Positions 1-10,539 of a DNA stretch of 64,000 bases are shown piece by piece (the first letter of the stretch is position 1; each line of letters begins with the position of its first letter). The stretch is taken from contig CM055823.1 in assembly GCA_029582265.1 (NCBI GenBank), forward strand, positions 15,993,019-16,057,018. Reading direction: 5' to 3'. The notes beneath the pieces are model-generated. The model had not been told where the DNA came from. It saw only the letters and a list, made by a program, of their open reading frames with translations, and ran no database searches. The position numbers and the translations under genes are program-made. The DNA comes from Zoroaster sp. YZ-2022 (lineage: Eukaryota > Echinodermata > Asteroidea > Forcipulatida > Zoroasteridae).

Positions 1-566
1 AAACACTAATTGGCACATCTGGTCATACATGCGGGTACCTCTGACCCCAGTGAATCATTATTGGGCTTACACCATGCTCAAAACCATTAAATGGCACACT
101 TGACCCAACCATTATTGGGCTTACACCATGCCCAAAACCGTTAAATGGCACATCTGGCCATATCTGTGGGTACAACTGACCCCAACCATTATTGGGCTTA
201 CACCATGCCCAAAACCATTAAATGGCACACTTGGCCATATATGTGGGTACAACTGTCCCCGACCATTATTGGGCTTACACCATGCCCAAAACCATTAAAT
301 GGCACACTTGGCCATATCTGTGGGTACAACTGACCCCAACCATTATTGGGTTTACACCATGCCCAAAACCATTAAATGGCACACTTGGCCATATCTGTGG
401 GTACAACTGACCCCAACCATTATTGGGCTTACACCATGCCCAAAACCATTAAATGGCACACTTGGCCATATCTGTGGGTACAACTGACCCGGCACTGGTT
501 AGTATTGGGCTTACACCATTATTGGGCTTACACCAGGCCCAAAACAATTGGCACACTTGGTCATAA
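1..566. repeat. 77-bp minisatellite, about 7 copies
   Basis: Direct tandem array with a 77-base period; the start of the phrase TGGCACACTTGGCCATAT recurs at 77-base steps from about 145 on. Units hold ACCATTATTGGGCTTACACC and CATGCCCAAAACCATTAAA. The first and last units are more diverged. The array runs off the left edge, so its full size is unknown. Short open frames through it are repeat translations and are not genes. Confidence 0.95.
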
Positions 567-1315
567 TACTAATACATGTAGAGTATTTATACAATGAGTA
601 TAACCAATCAAGTAAGTTGTGAAGTCCCACCTTGACGACACATGCGGTCGGAAATAGCCCCTGTGATACATCAGAGCGCTATTACAACTTCTTATTACAA
701 ATTCATGTTGATAAATATAAAGTTACTCAAAGAAATTTGCTAACTTAATGTAAAAAGTATTTGGCTTGAGAAGTAAATAATTTTATTGAAATATACCAAA
801 ACTGTATTTGCTGTGTGAATCCTGTCCAAAAACGCAAAAAAGGGGTGGGAAATAATTTCCACAAATTAAAAATATTTTGACGCCAGAACAGTACGTCTAT
901 CCAAATTGAAATACTGTGACAAAGTGATCTAATCCACACATATCCCGCCAAATGTTAGCGTCCCAAGTAACACAAGAGCTGCACTAATAACATTAACATT
1001 AATTGGCTAGCCGAGTGCCTAAACATTTGCATATGACAAATTGTAATACATCCCATAATTATATTACCAAATATGAAAGCTGCAACACTTTCCCCGCGAA
1101 AACATGTTTACCTAGAGTTGTAAGAATTTACTGCACACACAAATGATATGTGCGTGTCATTAATGCACACTTAAGTTGTTAGCATTTTACCTATGCCTGG
1201 CAGCCACGTATGTGAGGTGCAGGCATAGAAGGAAACACACATTTTCCCTGCGTATAAAGCATTTTATCATTAAACGATAAAAATTGTGTTAACATGTAGT
1301 TGTATCCTAAGTTGT
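567..1315. other. No gene seen
   Basis: AT-rich, with no convincing coding frame, splice pair or repeat that I can assign. Confidence 0.5.
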
Positions 1316-1645
1316 GACGTCATGGTGAGGTCATCGGTTATCGAATTACACTAAATCAAAGTTTAATATTTCAAAAAATCATATCTCATGAACTGAAAAA
1401 GATTCACAATCTTTGCATCATTTGATAGATCTTCAATTTCGTGCACAGACATGACCCCAATCTGCATGACCTCTCCTTCCGGTCGAAACCGGAAGTTTAA
1501 TATTTAAAAAAATAATATCTCATGAACCACAGAAGATATTTTCACAGTCTTTACATCATCTTAAACATCTTGAATTATGTTACATTCGTTCACAGACATG
1601 ACCCCAATTTGACCTCTCCTTCCGGTCGAAACCGGAAGTTTAAGT
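1316..1645 (+). repeat. Two tandem copies of a 150-180 bp dispersed repeat
   Basis: The block starts with GACGTCATGGTGAGGTCATC, passes through a TTTAATATTTCAAAAAATCA segment and ends with CAGACATGACCCCAAT then CTCCTTCCGGTCGAAACCGG. Copy one is 1316-1496 and copy two about 1497-1645 (its 5' part is missing). A third copy lies at 2211-2420. The CCGGTCGAAACCGG end is a palindrome. The family is not identified; a non-autonomous element or a repeated regulatory segment is possible. Confidence 0.75.
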
Positions 1646-2210
1646 GAAAAACTTCTGAAGCACTATTCCGTATGTATTATGCACTGCCCATTTCCCGTGC
1701 AGACGGCCTTGAAGTTCTCTCACACACATAGACACGAGGCATATAGCCTTGAGTTTACGTGTGTTTCGTGTATTTTATGTCGTTCACTGTATAAACAGCG
1801 AACATGTACATGTACATGTACATTGTATACGGTGTTTAATCAGAGAGAAAGGACACACACTTTGTCCTTTCACTATGGTTTAATATACATAAGTTGTAAA
1901 ACGAGTGCTTTCTCGTCTAAAAAGCATTTGCTTTTCGAAAACAAACAAGCTTTCACAATTCCCACGTTTGCAAAACACCTTATACAAACACCTAGTATAA
2001 AACTTAAGATACTAAATTAGGTACTAACGTTATTTTTTCATGATCATGAGGAAGTATTATTGTGTCAGATATGTGAGCTTCAAATGACCTTGAAATTGTT
2101 CGTTTTTTCTTCTTCTTCATAGTTCACAGAGCCTTCAAACTTGACACATACTTATAGACCATAACATGTAGTTGTCAATAAAGTTATGACATATAGTTTC
2201 AGGTAAAGTT

Positions 2211-2420
2211 GTGACGTCATGGTGACGTCATCAGATATCGAAATACACTAAAATCAAATTTTAATATTTCAAAAAATCATATCTCAACCACAAAAGATAT
2301 TTACACAATCTTTTGCATCATCTTACAGATCTTGAATTATTCGTGACATTTCATATACAGACATGACCCCAATCTGACCTCTCCTTCCGATCGAAATCGG
2401 AAGTTTAAGTGAAAAAATAT
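2211..2420 (+). repeat. Third copy of the 1316-1645 repeat
   Basis: It shares the full succession of blocks with 1316-1496: GACGTCATGGTGACGTCATC, the AT-rich middle, and CAGACATGACCCCAATC with CTCCTTCCGATCGAAATCGG. The terminal palindrome carries a matching pair of changes (CCGGTCGAAACCGG to CCGATCGAAATCGG), so the pairing is kept although the bases differ. Confidence 0.75.
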
Positions 2421-2750
2421 TCTGAAGCATTATTCCCGACATACATGTAATACATTATGTATACAGCCTATTTCGTGCGCACAGCCTTTTGCACACATAA
2501 TGTGTACACACACAGCACAAGGCATAGTCTTCAGTCAAGTCGCATACTGAACTGAACCCCACGTTCATATGCACAGCTGTATAGGCTCTTGTCAAGTCGC
2601 ACGCGGAACAACAGAAGCGAGTTTTGTCGTGAAACTTTTTTGAAGAGAAAACCATATTTGCAAAGTTCAGAATAACTTATAACTTTCCGAGGTCGCTGTA
2701 ATAGTTTTCATATCCCGATAAATCAAATGGCATATCAAGTGCTCCGTACC

Positions 2751-2862
2751 AGCTAAATTATTTCGAGGAAACGAAATATTAATTCGTGGTAACTAAATGA
2801 TTTCGAGGGAACGAAATGATTTCGAGAGAACGAAATAATAATTCAAGGGGACGAAATGTCCT
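2751..2862. repeat. Short palindromic motif array (ATTTCGAGGNAACGAAAT)
   Basis: About five imperfect copies of an 18-base palindrome-like motif, alternating with AATTCGTGG-type variants. Each unit can pair with itself. There is no coding content. Confidence 0.7.
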
Positions 2863-3883
2863 TTTTTTTTTTACCTGTCCCTTTTAATAGGGGCTCCGTA
2901 ACAACAAGATAACACAGACATCAAAATGGCGTTGGATGATGGCAAGATTGTTAATGTCGAAACCTTGAAGAGACACGTTTATCTGCGAGTACAAACTCAA
3001 CGAATAGGCGATTTAATGAGAACAAGCCCAGAATAATAATTAGAGACCGTAGGAGTACACTATATACCTATAACGGATCTGCATTAATTAAGCCAATGTT
3101 GCCACTAAATGAAGACAATTAAGCCTATGTACTATACCTTTGCTGTATCCAGAAGGAAAACAATCACAAACGACGGGATCAGATGGTCGGTCTTGTTGTA
3201 CCCATCCGCGTGTTAAATTATTATTTAGAAAAGGTTTCAAAATAGTTTTAACAAACTTAAAACAATAAGTTATTGGTTCAGTTTCTGCTAAATGATGTGA
3301 ATGAATTCCTTGCTCATAATACGTGTAGAGGAGAGTCAATTTTCAGAAAGGATATATCCAAGAGAAAGGTGTGACGACGGTCGCACCAGGGAGATGTACC
3401 AAACTGGTGTAACCAGATGAATGTAGCAAGGCATCTGTATACCAAACACTCCTTTTGTGCACCATGGTTGTCGTTCGAATGCCTCTCCCATATCGTGAGT
3501 TAATTAGTGCATGTACTTTATAGATTAAATTTTATAGTGAGGTCGTAAAACAAGCGTATTTCAGCACAAGGTGTTACAACAAAAGATGAGGGTAGAATTA
3601 AAGCACCATGACCTCAAACGTTATTGGCATATTCAGATATTAGTTTCAAAAGGTAATTTGCTTGCCCGAGAAGACTACAAGCCGGTTATCATAATCATAA
3701 ACTGTCAACAAAAACAAAAAAGTTTGCCTTAATAGTTAATTTATCGCGGCATGTTTGGTTTTAACGCTCGCCATTGTTCTTTCCTGTAGGTGAAATATAT
3801 CAAAGGATGTTTGATACCGTCATCAGGGATGATATTGTGAGAAAATGAAAAAAATGTTTGCCATTATATCATTATGCATGTAT
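2863..3883. other. No gene seen
   Basis: No supported exon or repeat was recognised. An AAAATGGCGTTGGATGATGG start-like context at about 2924 leads only into a short open frame without a recognisable product. Confidence 0.4.
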
Positions 3884-4072
3884 ACTAGTCATGGACGGAT
3901 CATCATGAGCACAGGCCCTGGGCACAAATTCACCACGGGCCCATACACGCGCATAATACTACTAGTACTATGCTTTTTTTTTTTTTTTTGGAAAACCAAG
4001 GGCCCCTATTGGCTCCTGGGCCCGGGGCACGTGCCCAGTTTGCCCGTGCGGTAATCCGTGCATGATACTAGT
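3884..4072. mobile_element. Small fold-back/MITE-like element, 189 bp
   Basis: Terminal inverted repeats: the left end reads ACTAGTCATGGACGGAT and the complement of the right end reads ACTAGTATCATGCACGGAT. Inside, GGGCCC-rich segments (about 3938 and 4018) also pair and flank a T-homopolymer at about 3973-3990. No clear target duplication separates from the ACTAGT ends, so the exact boundaries and family are uncertain. Confidence 0.55.
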
Positions 4073-4266
4073 CTACAGCGGTTTACCCATACGTATTAGG
4101 CTTGCCAGTTCTTCTTTCTCGGTATGATCCGTATCTTTTGTCTCTATCCTGTTAGATAAAATATGAAGTCATTTTACTGCTACCCTCATATTTTATTTTA
4201 ATAGGGCAGAAAACACCGCATGTTGAAATACGTTTGTTTTACGACTCCGCAGTATTATTTATGTAA

Positions 4267-4575
4267 ATGGAACCTGAAGTACACTCCCTATTATATATAT
4301 TATATATAATCTCATGTAAAAGATATGGTATACAATATGTAAGAGAGACAAAGACCAAATTGTGTCTCCGCTTTGCCAACCATGTCTCCTCTGTGAAAAC
4401 CAGAAAACACTACCCTGTAGCAATCCACTTTAACAGCCCTAATCATAGCCTAAATCCATCAAAATCCTCCAAGGGGCACTTTTTTGGGGAAAATTCAGCG
4501 CTGTTGGCAACTGGTACTTTCACCTCTTCATCAAATGGGTCAAAATTACTAGCCGGCAAAAAGTACAGGTCATAA
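4267..4575 (+). pseudogene. Penelope-like element relic: GIY-YIG endonuclease domain
   Basis: Residues about 17-62 of this frame resemble the GIY-YIG endonuclease domain at the C-terminus of Penelope-like retroelements. A cysteine lies just before the YGIQYVRET motif (family form GxQYVGET), followed by RFANH-SS, then PVAIHFNSPNHS, which is the family's conserved PVAxHF..P.HS stretch. The canonical Gly of YVGET is Arg here. No reverse transcriptase lies upstream, so this is a 5'-truncated dead fragment. Residues after about 65 do not look like the family. What is seen is the motif series; the family assignment is from known PLE architecture. Confidence 0.7.
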
Positions 4576-5030
4576 GTGCTGAATATGAAAGATCAACGAA
4601 AATGCATGGTGCGTTTCAAAAATAAGGGCATGTTTCCAAAAGTGCACTGATGGATTTTGGAGGATTCAGGAAGGTTCCTAGCCAGATCTACAGATTAACA
4701 AAATACAATGACGAAAATAAGTTAGTTTTTAATAAAACATTTATTTTATTATTTTTGTACATTCCTTCAAAGCATCTGTGAATACATTATAGCATTTCAC
4801 CCCCCTCCAAGGGGCATGGATCTAGGACAAACATTTTGGAGGGGGAGGGGGAGGGGGAAATGCTGGATTAAAGAGCATGAAGCCATCTTGAAGCAGGAGA
4901 ATGGGTCAGGAAAATTAGGTCCAAAAAAATGTTTGATGCTAGGTGCTCCCTGATTTGCAATATGAACGTATTCCAGAAATAAGATTGGCTGAAGGGGTCG
5001 TTGTTAAGCCATACTCTGGCTGAAGGGGTT

Positions 5031-5270
5031 GTTGTCACCTAGGGTACTCCCCAATGGTACCCAGGCAATCTCAATCCTAGGTACGTTACAGTACTTTAGG
5101 GTACCATTTGGGAGAACCCTGGGTGACAATGACCACCTAAGCCATACTCTGGCTGAAGAGGGTCGTTGTCACCTAGGGTACTCCCCAATGGTACCCAGGC
5201 GATCTCAATCCTATGTACTTTATTGGACTTTTAAGACTGCCTGGGTACCATTGGGGAGAACCCTGGGGTC
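5031..5270. repeat. Two tandem copies of a ~105-bp inverted-repeat element
   Basis: Each copy (5031-5134 and 5164-5270) opens with GTCACCTAGGGTACTCCCCA, holds an AATCTCAATCCTA-like centre, and closes with the near complement (GGGTACCATTTGGGAGAACC or GGTACCATTGGGGAGAACCC). They are separated by a CCATACTCTGGCTGAAG spacer that also precedes copy one. Each copy could fold into a ~30-bp stem. It is most like a duplicated short MITE. Confidence 0.75.
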
Positions 5271-5299
5271 CTTCACTTTAGCAAAGAGCATGTAGCATG

Positions 5300-5364
5300 T
5301 AATTTCAATCCTTCAAAATCCTTCACTTTAGCAAAGAGGATTTTGGACGATTTGGGAAGGTTTA
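5300..5364. repeat. Short palindromic repeat (CTTCAAAATCCTTCACTTT family)
   Basis: About 60 bases that match the reverse complement of 8823-8885. It carries CAAAATCCTTCACTTTAGCA followed by AAAGAGGATTTTGG. Further partial copies of the terminus (GGATTTTGGAGGATTCAGG) occur at about 4650 and 9075. Confidence 0.65.
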
Positions 5365-5764
5365 TTGAACGTACCCATTGTTCACCACACAGAATGGTTC
5401 GCCCGCATCTAGTTTAAGATTGCGTCTATAGTTCTCTAGGAACTAGCTTCGTGCGTCAAGCGCCCATCCCATGATGCCCCACGGCAGGCTGGGTAGGAAA
5501 GCAAAACCCATAACCACGCTCGTTGTGAGTGCGCGCATTTGGAGTACAATGCCGTGGTGTGGATAACAGCAGGCTGGCACAGTTCATGTCGGTAACAGAC
5601 TTCTAATATTACACATTCAGCTTTAAATGGTGACTGTCGTGGATTTAAATCAAACAGTTAAATATGTGATCGTTTTATTCTTTTATATCAGTATAAAAAG
5701 ATCAATACAATTTTTGTTTTGTGTTTTTATTGTTTTTGAGAGTGTTATTTTACCATTGTAAAAA
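5365..5764. other. No gene seen
   Basis: No supported feature. The segment lies downstream (on the minus strand) of the THAP relic and contains no frame that continues it. Confidence 0.4.
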
Positions 5765-6035
5765 TGCCCCCCACTTTTACTAGTTGTTCCCGCCCTGCAC
5801 GGAGGAGCTGTTCAGGACGTCATGTCGGGAAGAGAAATTCGATAGTCATGATTGTTGGTTGTTGAAACCATGTTCATCCCGTCGCTGCACAAAACTGTGT
5901 GAGCCGATGGACCTGACCACTTTACTCTTTGCTCGTCCAAATACGGCGATATTTTGGGTCACTTGGGAACAGATGAAGGCTAACACCGTCTTTGGTGGTG
6001 TTGCTGCATCCTGCAGAAACACATCTTCCCGGCAT
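5765..6035 (-). pseudogene. THAP zinc-finger domain, broken
   Basis: From an ATG at 6035 the frame reads MPGRCVSAGCSN then TTKDGVSLHLFPSDP and RRIWTSKE, which is the N-terminal half of a THAP C2CH zinc finger (Cys5, Cys10, the hydrophobic LHLFP run and the conserved Trp). A stop follows at 5922-5924. Immediately after it, in the same frame, comes WSGPSAHTVLCSD, matching the middle of a THAP domain with the third zinc Cys. About ten residues between the halves are missing and the final His/Phe and AVPT-like part is not clear. THAP domains occur in P-element-type transposases and in host regulators; no further domain is visible, so either origin is possible. A splice donor (GTAAAG, 5926-5921) just before the stop is an alternative reading. 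Confidence 0.7.
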
Positions 6036-6371
6036 TTTATTAGTTCCGGAAACAAAAATCACGGAAGAAATGAAATCGATGCTACGTGTGTGAATGTTTA
6101 TGTACATGTACATCATGTACACATCGGATCTTCCCGACCTTACGTCACATATCTTATGCAAATGAAGCTTCCACCATGGGGCGGGGTTGCCTCCCCCAAA
6201 CACTTCAAACATTGTTTTAAAATACTTGTACAAGGTGGGTCTCAAAAACAATATTTTACTTACAAAACGCCTTAAGTAAAGGATGTCAGTCCCCCTTTAA
6301 AATAGGGAAAATATATTCAGATTTGTTTGTATTCGTCCTAAACTGGCCATTTTATTCCCAGGGTTTCATTT

Positions 6372-6533
6372 AGGATTTGGAAACTGCCTGTCCAAAAATG
6401 AACTAGGGTTTGAAAACTGCCTGTCCAATATGAACTAGTTTTCGAAATTGCCTGTCCAAAAATGAACTAGATTTTGAAAATGCCTGTCCAAAATGAATTA
6501 GGTTTTGAAACTGCCTGTCCAAATTGAACTAGC
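6372..6533. repeat. ~34-bp tandem repeat, 5 copies
   Basis: The unit is approximately TTTTGAAAACTGCCTGTCCA followed by AAAATGAACTAG, repeated five times with small changes and indels. Confidence 0.85.
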
Positions 6534-6650
6534 TGGTGAGTGCAAAGCACTAATTGTGAGCGTGCAAGCCATTACTGTGTAGGGATATTAGGGTCCTGTT
6601 TTAGGACCCTGGCAAGATTTTGGATTAGATTTCTCTCTGGTGCAATCTGA

Positions 6651-6829
6651 AGCCCGGTTCATACAGTCGCGAAGTGAATTTTATCGTCATCAAATTAGAG
6701 CGAATGATTCGCGCAAGTTGAAATGTGTTCAACTTTTGCGAACCTTTGCCGCGAATATTTGCCGTGAACCATTGTCGATGTCACGAATTTCGCTTCGCAT
6801 TGGCTTTCGCGTGAAGTATGAACCGGCTT
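6651..6829. mobile_element. MITE with AGCCCGGTTCATAC ends, 3-bp target
   Basis: The left end AGCCCGGTTCATAC and the complement of the right end AAGCCGGTTCATAC are inverted repeats; TGA flanks both sides. The inside is rich in TTCGCG and CGCGAA motifs. A 3-bp target and ~14-bp ends suggest a PIF/Harbinger-type non-autonomous element, but the target is TGA rather than the usual TWA. Confidence 0.55.
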
Positions 6830-6849
6830 TGAGGATTTTCTAGCTTCAA

Positions 6850-7714
6850 AATTGTTACCAGAAATAGGTTTGGCTTCAGTTGGACTCTAAAAACAGGCTT
6901 ACATGAACATGTTAATAAGGACAGACTAGATAATGGACACTAGACTGTCCTGGACAGGTAGGCTTGGCAGGTAGGGTCTAAATGGTCCCAAACTGTCCTA
7001 ACCGATTTTTAACTGTCTTGGGGACGGGTGGGGCTAGATGAGACCCTGGGTAATCTTTTACTGAGGGTATCGTCGACTAAAGTTGCCAATAGTACTGAAA
7101 GGGTCAAATAAAAAAATAATGAAATTTCATATAGCACCAAAATCTGCCACAAAATGCGCTTCTTATTTTTATGTTGTATGAAGTCTATCTCGAGGTCATC
7201 TGTCAACGGTAGTCTTGTTCTTATGGTTACCACTGAAGCAAATTTTCATCAGTTCTTGGCAGTGCAAGAACTCCTCCTGTGAACCAGAATGAAAAGGGAA
7301 AAATGAATGAAACAAAATCGGAGAAACTAACCCTTCTGTGACTGCAAGGGTCAAAATCAGTCAAAATGTTGATATACTTGCCAAGGTATCTCGTGCATTG
7401 AAAAGTCGAACAGTGTCAAACCATACGTGTAGTAAGTACATTTTACAGGTCAAAATGAGTCAACCGTTTTTGACTGGTAAAAGCATCGTCTGGTATTGTT
7501 GACTTGAGGGCGGTCAAAATGTCAGTCAAAACCAGTCAAAAATGCCCCTGTGTGCACATTTGGGTCAACAGTCAATATAGTCAGTTGACTGGTTTGACCT
7601 CTACAGCTACTTTGCCACTAAAGTGCAGCTATTGAACGAAATTGTGTAGGATTGACCTTACGAGGTAGAATTGTGTGATGAAATCAGCAAATAAAGTCTG
7701 ATCCATTTGCTTGC
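6850..7714. other. No gene seen; GTCAAAA-rich part
   Basis: No supported gene. From about 7320 to 7620 the words GTCAAAA, AGTCAA and TTGACTGG recur irregularly on both strands, which looks like a decayed repeat without a clean period. Confidence 0.4.
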
Positions 7715-7722
7715 ACTCAAAT

Positions 7723-8108
7723 TAAGCTTGGGCGATAACACGATAATATCGAATATCGAGAACCTTTTTAAGTTATCGAGATATCGGCAAATCGCGATTA
7801 AAAAATATATCGCGATTAAACAGAAAATCGCCATTGTGAGTCACGCCAGAAATTCCATGGAAACAAAATCAGAACAGTCTTTTGAGCTTTTGGAAGTGAG
7901 AAACAAAAGCGAACTACTTCAGAAGTACATACACGCTCTGCAAACGAATTTGGGATTTATTGTGATGCTTGTTGAGGGTATACACCCGTGGTTAACAGCT
8001 CTAAAGCAATCATGCATGAATGAAATAATAATCGCGATATTATCGAAAATCGCGATATATGTTTGCCGATATATCGTGGATGAAAAAAATCGATATCGCC
8101 CGAGCTTA
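7723..8108. mobile_element. hAT-type MITE, 386 bp, perfect 8-bp TSD
   Basis: The ends are TAAGCTTGGGCGATA and (complement) TAAGCTCGGGCGATA, 15 bp with one mismatch. ACTCAAAT occurs exactly outside both ends (7715-7722 and 8109-8116). An 8-bp duplication is the signature of hAT transposases. The interior has long palindromic runs of ATCGCGATATAT type, so the element can fold back on itself. No transposase is encoded. Confidence 0.9.
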
Positions 8109-8131
8109 ACTCAAATGATATACAACAACAA

Positions 8132-8763
8132 TTAACCCTGCGGCTCACGCGCTCGCCGAGTATACGCGGTTGCACCACCTGCTGCCTTTGGGGCAGCAGG
8201 TGGTTGTAGCGTATGAACATTTGCCTCATGTACACAATCCTTTCTCAAAGGGTCTAAATAGTTGAATGGAGGTCCCCTGGACTCTTTCCAACCCACCCCA
8301 CCCCACCCCCACCCCCCCACCATCCGTCCCCCCCACCCCCCCCCCCCCCCAAAAAAAAAAAAAAAAAAAAAAAAACGGTCTGCAATCTTGTGGCGGGATG
8401 TGGGGGGGGGTACGGATGGTGGGGGGGTGGGGGTGAGGGATTTTGTAAACAAACTATTGCGTACCACCCCCAATATAATGGGGAAGCATGTGGTTGTAGT
8501 GTACATGTACATGTACATGTAGGTTTGTGCAGAAGGAGGTTTGTGCACAACCCTATGGGACTTTCTCAGAGGCATCATTTCAAGGGTTTGACCTTGCTTG
8601 ACCTCAAACCCAGGACACAAAGTGACTATACAGTCCTTTTCGGAAAATACCTGGGTAGGCATTTCTGGAGTAAACATTTATTGGGGCGCTTATTTTTTTT
8701 ATTATCGTTAAAACAAACGAACCTGCTGCCCCAAAGGCAGCAGGCGGCTGCACGCAGGGTTAA
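8132..8763. mobile_element. TTAA-target MITE (piggyBac-like), 632 bp
   Basis: TTAA flanks both ends, with the inverted termini CCCTGCG; both ends also carry the subterminal hairpin CCTGCTGCC-TTTGG-GGCAGCAGG. TTAA duplication with CCC/GGG termini is typical of piggyBac-class elements, although Kolobok-class elements also use TTAA. Inside, 8308-8330 (C-rich, ending ACCATCCGT) pairs with the complementary run near 8413-8437 around a loop of C and A homopolymers (about 8331-8375). Open frames across this part are low-complexity artefacts. Confidence 0.8.
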
Positions 8764-8822
8764 GACCAGGACTCAATTTCATAGAACTGCTAAGCAGAGC
8801 AAATATTTTTACGATTAACCCT

Positions 8823-8885
8823 AACCTTCCCAAATCCTCCTAAATCCTCTTTGCCAAAGTGAAGGATTTTGGAGGATTGAGGTTA
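8823..8885. repeat. Inverted copy of the 5300-5364 palindromic repeat
   Basis: It reads CCTCTTTGCCAAAGTGAAGG followed by ATTTTGGAGGATTGAGG, the reverse complement of 5300-5364 with few changes. Confidence 0.65.
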
Positions 8886-9078
8886 TTAGGCATACTTGCC
8901 TTTCCATGGTACATGTACATCCATGTTTGTTGTAGTGATTGCAAGGTCGGTGCTTGGGTCAGTGGACACTGTTTATTGCTCTATGCATGCAGGGAGGGTC
9001 CCTGACCATGTACATGTATCACAGATTAGAAACACATGTGTGCATACATGTCATGTGCTTGCTTTACTACTGAAGGAT

Positions 9079-10095
9079 TTTGGAGGATTCAGGTTATGTG
9101 TAAGCAAATGGGCCTAGGGAGTTAGGAAGGATTCAGGTTATGTAAGCAAATGGGCCTAGGAGTTAGGAAGGATTCAGGTTATGTGAAAGCAAATGGGCCT
9201 AGGGAGTTAGGAAGGATTCAGGTTATGTGGAAAGCAAATGGGCCCAGGGAATTAGGGAAGGATTCAGGTTATGTGTAAGCAAAATGGGCCGAGGGGGTTA
9301 GGAAGGATTCAGGTTATTGGTAAGCAATTGGGCCCAGGGAGTTAGGAAGGATTCAGGTTATGTGTGTACAAATGGGCCCAGGGAGTTAGGAAGGATTCAG
9401 GTTATGTGTAAGCAAATGGGCCCAGGAGTTAGGAAGGATTCAGGTTATGTGTAAGCAAATGGGCCTAGGGAGTTAGGAAGGATTCAGGGTTGTGTGAGCA
9501 AATGGGCCTAGGGAGTTAGGAAGGATTCAGGTTATGTGTGAGCAAATGGGCCTAGGGAGTTAGGAAGGATTCAGGTTATGTGTAAGCAAATGGGCCTAGG
9601 GAGTTAGGAAGGATTCAGGTTATGTGTAAGCAAATGGGCCTAGGGAGTTAGGAAGGATTCAGGTTATGTGTAAGCAAATGGGCCTAGGGAGTTAGGGAAG
9701 GATTCAGGTTATGTGTAAGCAAATGGGCCTAGGGAGTTAGGAAGGATTCAGGTTATGTGTAAGCAAATGGGCCTAGGGAGTTAGGAAGGATTCAGGTTAT
9801 GTGTAAGCAAATGGGCCTAGGGAGTTAGGAAGGATTCAGGTTATGTGTAAACAAATGGGCCTCGGGAGTTAGGAAGGATTCAGGTTATGTGTGAGCAAAT
9901 GAGCCTAGGGAGTTAGGGAGGATTCAGGTTATGTGTGAGCAAATGGGCCTAGAGAGTTAGGAAGGATTCAGGTTATGTAAGCAAATGGGCCTAGGGAGTT
10001 AGGAAGGATTCAGGTTATGTGTAAGCAAATGGGCCTAGGAGTTAGGAAGGATTCAGGTTATGTGTAAGCAAATGGGCCTTCAAGGAGTTAGGGGT
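9079..10095. repeat. 44-bp minisatellite, about 23 copies
   Basis: Unit: GGAAGGATTCAGGTTATGTG then TAAGCAAATGGGCCTAGGGAGTTA, with variants (GTGAGC, GTACA, GAAAGC; GGGCCCAGG; lost or gained G). The first unit is preceded by GAAGGATTTTGGAGGATTCAGG, the terminus of the 5300/8823 repeat family, which suggests where the unit came from. Confidence 0.95.
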
Positions 10096-10265
10096 TACAA
10101 TATAAAACAGACTACCAGCCAAAATTCATGCATTTTGTGTGAAAGTTTGGCTGGTAACTAATGAAACCTGCTAAGCAAATTTTTCTGGTAAGCAATTTTT
10201 TATGCTAAGTAGCTCTACGAAAGAAATTGGCTCCATCATTTACTGAAGAACTTCTAACCTCACCT

Positions 10266-10539
10266 GGGTCCAATTTCATAGCGCTGCTTTAGCGCTACAA
10301 ATCTTTTGGCAGAAAATTTGCTATTAAGCATATGCCTTTTCACAGGTTAGCAAGAAAATTCAGAGCGCGCTGTGCGTCACCATGGGTTTGTATTGTTGCA
10401 TCACTCATTTGGTAGCAATAACGGCCGGCAATTAGCGTGCCTTTCTCATGCTTAGCAGTTAGCAGCGACATGAAATGAAAAACGTGACAGTAAGCAAAAA
10501 TCGGCTGCTTAGCGGGGTTTCAGTGAAATTGGGCCCAGG
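10266..10539. mobile_element. MITE with CTGGGYCCAATTTCA ends
   Basis: The left end is CTGGGTCCAATTTCATAGCG and the complement of the right end is CTGGGCCCAATTTCACTG. The inside is full of GCTTAGC, AGCAAAA and TTTTGCTTAC words in both orientations. No clear target duplication was found. I recall similar CAATTTCATAGAGCTGCTTA repeats from echinoderm genomes, but that is memory and not a search result. Confidence 0.6.

Larger units (their letters stand above)
8768..10235. mobile_element. Older TIR element that now holds a minisatellite
   Basis: The left terminus CTCAATTTCATAGAACTGCT with AAGCAGAGCAAAT and the complement of the right terminus (GGAGCCAATTTC then GTAGAGCTACTTAGCAT) are related inverted repeats. 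The same termini occur, better kept, at 10266-10539. Between them lie the palindromic repeat 8823-8885 and the minisatellite 9079-10095. The boundaries are approximate. Confidence 0.5.

Noticed and set aside
145..597. Series of 62-codon frames beginning MAHLAI
   Set aside because: They recur every 77 bases because of the minisatellite; they are not a gene family.
5784..6275. 163-codon plus-strand frame
   Set aside because: It is the antisense of the THAP relic on the minus strand.
8132..8818. Frames of 86-181 codons on both strands
   Set aside because: They run through the C/A homopolymers and hairpin of the TTAA-MITE, and the composition is low-complexity.
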